Assembly: GCA_016296635.1 (NCBI GenBank)
Contig: JAEDIZ010000077.1
Span: forward strand, 1-9,882
DNA: 9,882 nt
Reading direction: 5' to 3'
From: Oscillospiraceae bacterium
GTDB lineage: Bacteria; Bacillota; Clostridia; Oscillospirales; Oscillospiraceae
Shown here piece by piece: positions 7,293 through 9,882 of this stretch (positions are counted from its first letter, which is position 1; every line of letters begins with the position of its first letter). A program made the position numbers and the translations under genes. The notes under the pieces are model-generated. The model had not been told where the DNA came from. It saw only the letters and a program-made list of their open reading frames with translations, and made no database searches.

Positions 7293-8030
7293 TCAGCTCA
7301 GCCACGCCGTAATGGGAATGGCCGATGCCATGCCTGCGATCAGACTCAGCGGCAGCGCATAGTCATTAAGCCACTTCAGTCCGAACTTTTTCATACCGAG
7401 ACCACAAAGCGCCATCACGATGGCCGCCACAGCCATGACGCAGACCGGGATCAGGCCCACGGCAGAACCATGGAAGATCGTGGAGAAATCACAGAAAACA
7501 TAGCCGAGGAATGCAGAAATCATGCCAATAAAAAGCGCACTCTGGAAGATATCGCCCCATTTTTTGTCGCGCTTTTCCATATTGATCATGCCGCTTTGCA
7601 GCTTCTTTGCCAGCAGCGGCACAAGCCAGATACCGACCAGAATGGAAAGGGTCATAACCAGCAGGATCGTCACATACTGCTGCGCAGTCAGACTGGATAC
7701 TTTACCGAATGTAAGTCCCATAGCACTCTCTGCGTTGGTGGCAGCAATGGTTTCATAGGACATAGAACCGACCACACTCAACCGCAGCCACGGAAGCGGC
7801 AGGCCGAGATCCTTTGAGAGCGTCATAACGCTGATAACAATCGCTACTGCCGGCGCAATCGTAAATATTGCGGCCGTCCGCATGGTTTTCCGTACCTTTG
7901 TCATATCCATGCCGATTTCTTTTGCGCGTCTGAGCGCTTTTACCAAAAACCACACAGACTGCGCTACAACAACTGCAATCAGAAATCCGACGATGACAAA
8001 GAGTATCGGACTGTTTATCTGAAACTGCAT
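7293..8030 (-). CDS. DUF5058-type polytopic membrane protein, first gene of the operon
   Basis: The 245-residue product begins MQFQINSP and has about six to seven membrane segments (about 9-30, 52-71, 119-141, 164-182, 188-211, 224-243). The region 84-112 (SVVGSMSYETIAATNAESAMGLTFG, in two parts) is less hydrophobic and may be a pore or binding loop. I recall proteins of this layout as DUF5058, a Clostridia-rich family of unknown function; this is recognition from memory, not a search. Start choice: AAAGGAGG lies eight bases before the ATG at 8030. The frame stays open to 8213, but that extension crosses the promoter and is not translated. The gene leads an operon with a second membrane protein and an M20 peptidase, which suggests transport of a peptide or acylated amino acid. 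That function is inference. Confidence 0.88.
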   Translation of the reverse strand: MQFQINSPILFVIVGFLIAVVVAQSVWFLVKALRRAKEIGMDMTKVRKTMRTAAIFTIAPAVAIVISVMTLSKDLGLPLPWLRLSVVGSMSYETIAATNAESAMGLTFGKVSSLTAQQYVTILLVMTLSILVGIWLVPLLAKKLQSGMINMEKRDKKWGDIFQSALFIGMISAFLGYVFCDFSTIFHGSAVGLIPVCVMAVAAIVMALCGLGMKKFGLKWLNDYALPLSLIAGMASAIPITAWLS

Positions 8031-8061
8031 TATTTTTCCTCCTTTATTAATCTGTGTGCCT

Positions 8062-8090
8062 ATCATATCGCAGAAGGAAAAACCGGTCAA
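8062..8090 (-). promoter_or_regulatory. Promoter of the DUF5058-peptidase operon
   Basis: Minus-strand -35 TTGACC (8090-8085), a 17-base spacer and -10 TATGAT (8067-8062) give a near-consensus sigma-A promoter. The start would be near 8055, leaving a leader of about 25 bases with a strong AAAGGAGG site. It sits just downstream of the tetR-type gene's terminator, so the operon has its own control. Confidence 0.87.
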
Positions 8091-8102
8091 GCAAACTTCT
8101 GC
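8070..8102. repeat. Inverted repeat flanking the -35 box of the peptidase operon promoter
   Basis: GCAGAAG (8070-8076) and CTTCTGC (8096-8102) are perfect reverse complements separated by 19 bases. They enclose the -35 hexamer and half the spacer of the promoter. The arrangement could be a two-site operator. It could also be chance, since seven-base repeats are not rare. Confidence 0.4.
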
Positions 8103-8113
8103 TGTTTTCGCGC

Positions 8114-8147
8114 AAAAAGTGCCCTGTCCGAACAGGACAAGGCACTT
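8114..8147 (-). terminator. Intrinsic terminator of the TetR-family gene
   Basis: On the minus strand AAGTGCC and TGTCC (8147-8135, with one mismatch) pair with GGACA and GGCACTT (8129-8117) around a five-base loop. T residues follow (8118-8114). It lies about 30 bases after the stop of the regulator gene and before the operon promoter at 8062-8090. Confidence 0.85.
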
Positions 8148-8175
8148 TATCATCGTTAAAACCAATTCCAATGAT

Positions 8176-8766
8176 TCATTTGCAGAAAAATTCCGTAGAT
8201 GCGAAGATGGCATTCCACAGGCGAAGCTTCATGTCTTCCGTGAGTTGGATTCGACCGGTCACAATCTTTTCTGCAAAACAGAGCGTCATTTCAAAGGCAT
8301 AATTCGTCAGAAATCCCTGATAGGTACCCACACCGGCTGCATTCAAATCAGTGAGATATTCATACGCCTTGTTAAGCGAACCGTCATAGGCTTTTCTTTT
8401 GCTTCGGATTTCACTTGAATACAACGCGCTGTAACGGAACCGGATCAGATACAGCGTTTCATTCGGGTTCTCCAACAGATAGGAGAATATTTTTTTCCAA
8501 ATTTCAAATAATGCTTCTTTGCATGTTGTATTTTCAAATTTTTCAGGTTTGAAGCACGCAAGAAAAACTTCTGAAACTCTGCGATCTACCTCTAAAAATG
8601 TTTCGCAGAGCATCTCATCCTTATCCCGGAAGAAGCGAAACATCGTTGCTTCGGAGAAACCGGCCGCATCCGCGACCATTTTTGTTCGAAGGTTTTCCAT
8701 TCCAACCCGTGCTACAACTTCAATTGTTTTTTCCAAAAAAAGCTCTTTTGTTGCCTTCATCCCCAT
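8176..8766 (-). CDS. TetR/AcrR family transcriptional regulator
   Basis: The 196-residue product has the TetR architecture. The N-terminal DNA-binding domain is at residues 4-50, with helix-turn-helix T-K-M-V-A-D-A-A-G-F-S-E-A-T-M-F-R-F-F-R at about 28-47. A diverse helical ligand-binding and dimerisation domain follows (about 55-190), including an aromatic-rich stretch around LYLIRFRYSALY (105-116). The ligand is unknown. The chosen ATG at 8766 lies about 11 bases after AAAGGAA; an ATG two codons later (8760) is possible. The gene has its own promoter (8877-8906) and terminator, and is divergent to the GrpB-like gene. TetR proteins usually repress themselves and a divergent neighbour, so the GrpB-methyltransferase unit is the first candidate target. 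The DUF5058-peptidase operon downstream on the same strand is the second. Confidence 0.93.
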   Translation of the reverse strand: MGMKATKELFLEKTIEVVARVGMENLRTKMVADAAGFSEATMFRFFRDKDEMLCETFLEVDRRVSEVFLACFKPEKFENTTCKEALFEIWKKIFSYLLENPNETLYLIRFRYSALYSSEIRSKRKAYDGSLNKAYEYLTDLNAAGVGTYQGFLTNYAFEMTLCFAEKIVTGRIQLTEDMKLRLWNAIFASTEFFCK

Positions 8767-8844
8767 ACATTTTCAATTCCTTTCAATGCAAGTTCAAGCT
8801 GCACAATCCACTAAACATTGTACTGGCCGATTTTTTTTAATATG

Positions 8845-8862
8845 TATCGTGCCAGAACGATA
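8845..8862. promoter_or_regulatory. Putative TetR-type operator: TATCGT-N6-ACGATA palindrome
   Basis: TATCGT (8845-8850) and ACGATA (8857-8862) are perfect inverted repeats around GCCAGA. The site lies just downstream of the expected start of the minus-strand regulator promoter, about +8 to +25, a typical place for autorepression. Size and symmetry suit a TetR dimer. Binding is not shown. Confidence 0.5.
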
Positions 8863-8876
8863 AAAATATTTATTTG

Positions 8877-8906
8877 ATTATAACACTCCGTACGAGAAAA
8901 ATGCAA
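8877..8906 (-). promoter_or_regulatory. Promoter of the TetR-family gene
   Basis: Minus-strand -35 TTGCAT (8906-8901), an 18-base spacer and a perfect -10 TATAAT (8882-8877). The palindrome CGTACG (8889-8894) lies in the spacer. The leader to 8766 is about 100 bases and contains the operator candidate at 8845-8862 and a run of eight A residues around 8832-8839. Confidence 0.78.
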
Positions 8907-8969
8907 GAGTATTTCGCGTACAATAATTCCTCATTTTATCAGTACGCACTTATATTTTCGTACATTCTC

Positions 8970-8998
8970 TTGACAAAGCACACAAATTATGATATTTT
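8970..8998 (+). promoter_or_regulatory. Promoter of the GrpB-methyltransferase unit
   Basis: TTGACA (8970-8975) is followed after 17 bases by TATTTT (8993-8998). Transcription should start near 9005, giving a short leader with GAAGGAG at 9016-9022 before the ATG at 9029. A CGTAC motif (8959-8963) lies just upstream of the -35. Confidence 0.75.
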
Positions 8999-9028
8999 GT
9001 TACGCTAAATCTTTTGAAGGAGCAGAAT

Positions 9029-9730
9029 ATGTTAGGGTTAAAAAGAGGGATCGTTCTTCTTTCCGAACATGACAAAAGCTGGAAAGATGAAGCAGCGGCG
9101 GCGATTAGGGAATTAGGAAGTATTCTTTCCTTAGCCGCGATTGACATTCAGCACATCGGCAGCACGGCAATTTGCGAAATTCACGCTAAGCCCATCATTG
9201 ATATTGCAGTCGGTGTAAAAAACATTGATGATATTCTTCCATCCAAAGCAGAACTAGAAAATATTGGCTATCGCTTTGGAGGACTTGAGCGGGAGTGTCA
9301 GTATCTGTTTGTCAAGGAACGCGAGGGCAACATTGTCACTCATCATGTTCACATCACCGAATGGGGCGGACGCGAATGGAACAACTATATTCATCTTCGT
9401 GATTATCTTCGTACGCATAAAGATCGTGCACTCGCATATGACAAGGTTAAACTAGAACTCCAGCGTCTTTATACACAGGACAGATCAGCGTATACTATCG
9501 CAAAGCAACAGATCATCGACGAACTGAAAAAGGAGGCAGAGATATGGAGCTCAGAAAAATCTTCAACGAAGATGAGGAAAACTATGACCGGTACCGTCCC
9601 TGCTATCCGGATGCATTATATGATAATATTTTTCGCTGTGCAGCGCTTCATGAGGGCAGTTCCGTCCTCGAAATCGGCACGGGAACGGGACAGGCAACGC
9701 TTCCTTTTTTGCAGAGAAGCTGCAATGTGA
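9029..9730 (+). CDS. GrpB/UPF0157 family protein (nucleotidyltransferase-like) with an unusual C-terminal extension
   Basis: Residues 1-173 match the GrpB (UPF0157) family, a branch of the nucleotidyltransferase fold. HIGSTAICEIHAKPIIDIAVG (42-62, in two parts) holds the GS motif and the acidic Asp58, with THHVHI (104-109), EWNNYIHLRDYLRTH (116-130) and YTIAKQQIIDEL (155-166) as the usual C-terminal blocks. Biochemical function of the family is largely unproven. The start at 9029 follows GAAGGAG by six bases; an in-frame TTG at 9014 lies before that site and is rejected. Family members end near residue 170-175, but this frame continues to residue 233. The last 60 codons overlap the methyltransferase gene in another frame and use many ATA, AGG and CGG codons, so they look non-coding. 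Loss of the normal stop, or a sequence error near 9500-9545, are both possible. The domain call is firm; the true 3' end is not. Confidence 0.85.
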   Translation: MLGLKRGIVLLSEHDKSWKDEAAAAIRELGSILSLAAIDIQHIGSTAICEIHAKPIIDIAVGVKNIDDILPSKAELENIGYRFGGLERECQYLFVKEREGNIVTHHVHITEWGGREWNNYIHLRDYLRTHKDRALAYDKVKLELQRLYTQDRSAYTIAKQQIIDELKKEAEIWSSEKSSTKMRKTMTGTVPAIRMHYMIIFFAVQRFMRAVPSSKSARERDRQRFLFCREAAM

Positions 9731-9882
9731 CCGGCGTCGAGCTCGGTGACAGACTGAGCGCTTTCTCCAAAGAAAAATTTGCAGCCTACCCCAATTTCCG
9801 ATCCGTGACCGGGGACTTCATGGAGCTTCCCTTTTCATCGCACGCATATGATCTGATTTTCTCAGCAACTGCCTTCCATTGG
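9544..9882 (+). CDS. Class I SAM-dependent methyltransferase, N-terminal part (runs off the window)
   Basis: The frame is open from the ATG at 9544 to the window end (113 codons) without a stop. AAAGGAGG at 9529-9536 lies seven bases before the ATG, strongly supporting this start inside the end of the GrpB frame. After an Y-D-R-Y-R-P-x-Y-P segment (14-22) comes motif I, VLEIGTGTGQAT (41-52), the glycine-rich SAM-binding loop. Motif II follows at VTGVELGDRL (62-71, acidic Glu66), then GDF (90-92) and AYDLIFSATAFHW (101-113), the post-motif block of UbiE-like small-molecule methyltransferases. The substrate is unknown. The gene should be co-transcribed and translationally coupled with the GrpB-like gene. 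Confidence 0.92.
   Translation, partial: MELRKIFNEDEENYDRYRPCYPDALYDNIFRCAALHEGSSVLEIGTGTGQATLPFLQRSCNVTGVELGDRLSAFSKEKFAAYPNFRSVTGDFMELPFSSHAYDLIFSATAFHW

Noticed and set aside
6768..7817. Plus-strand open frame of 349 codons
   Set aside because: It is antisense to two membrane-protein genes. Its His/Arg/Gln-rich translation is what results from reading hydrophobic codons backwards.
8031..8213. N-terminal extension of the DUF5058-type protein to 8213
   Set aside because: The extension contains the operon promoter (8062-8090) and the upstream gene's terminator. The ATG at 8030 has a strong AAAGGAGG site.
9014..9028. TTG start for the GrpB-like gene
   Set aside because: The ribosome binding site GAAGGAG (9016-9022) would lie inside the coding region. 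The ATG at 9029 is correctly spaced from it.

Overview
The window looks like a chromosomal segment of a Gram-positive Firmicute, most likely a Clostridia member (Oscillospiraceae/Ruminococcaceae-like). The signs are an S-box (SAM-I) riboswitch on metK, AGGAGG-type ribosome binding sites, sigma-A TTGACA/TATAAT promoters with 16-18 base spacers, intrinsic terminators between transcription units, a lipoprotein-type binding protein and a DUF5058-type membrane protein. The taxonomic placement is an inference from gene content, not a search result. I see no tRNA, rRNA, CRISPR array, insertion sequence or phage gene.

Left part (1-3650): metK lies on the minus strand and runs off the left edge. Its leader holds a complete SAM-I aptamer, an intrinsic terminator and a strong promoter, so it should be switched off by S-adenosylmethionine. 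Divergent to it on the plus strand is a rhomboid-fold (derlin-like) membrane protein that lacks the protease signature and ends in a zinc-ribbon-like cysteine cluster. A 28-base inverted repeat sits directly before its ribosome binding site. It converges on an orphan ABC-transporter substrate-binding lipoprotein (minus), and the two share one bidirectional terminator. The binding-protein promoter has a perfect 8-6-8 palindrome over its -10 box, which suggests a repressor operator.

Middle (3589-8147): a TrmH/SpoU RNA methyltransferase has its own consensus promoter and ends at a terminator shared with the facing operon. That minus-strand operon reads, in transcription order, DUF5058-type polytopic membrane protein, second polytopic membrane protein, membrane-anchored M20 metallopeptidase, small membrane-anchored hypothetical protein. 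Gaps are 15, 12 and about 55 bases, and one promoter serves the first gene. The simplest reading is a two-component transporter working with a peptidase or N-acyl-amino-acid hydrolase. This is the least characterised and most interesting cassette here.

Right part (8114-9882): a TetR-family regulator (minus) sits upstream of that operon but is separated from it by its own terminator. It is divergent to a GrpB/UPF0157 nucleotidyltransferase-like gene (plus). Their shared intergenic region carries both promoters, an 18-base palindrome and four CGTAC-containing motifs. The GrpB frame runs about 60 codons past the usual end of the family, out of frame through the start of a class I SAM-dependent methyltransferase gene that continues past the right edge.
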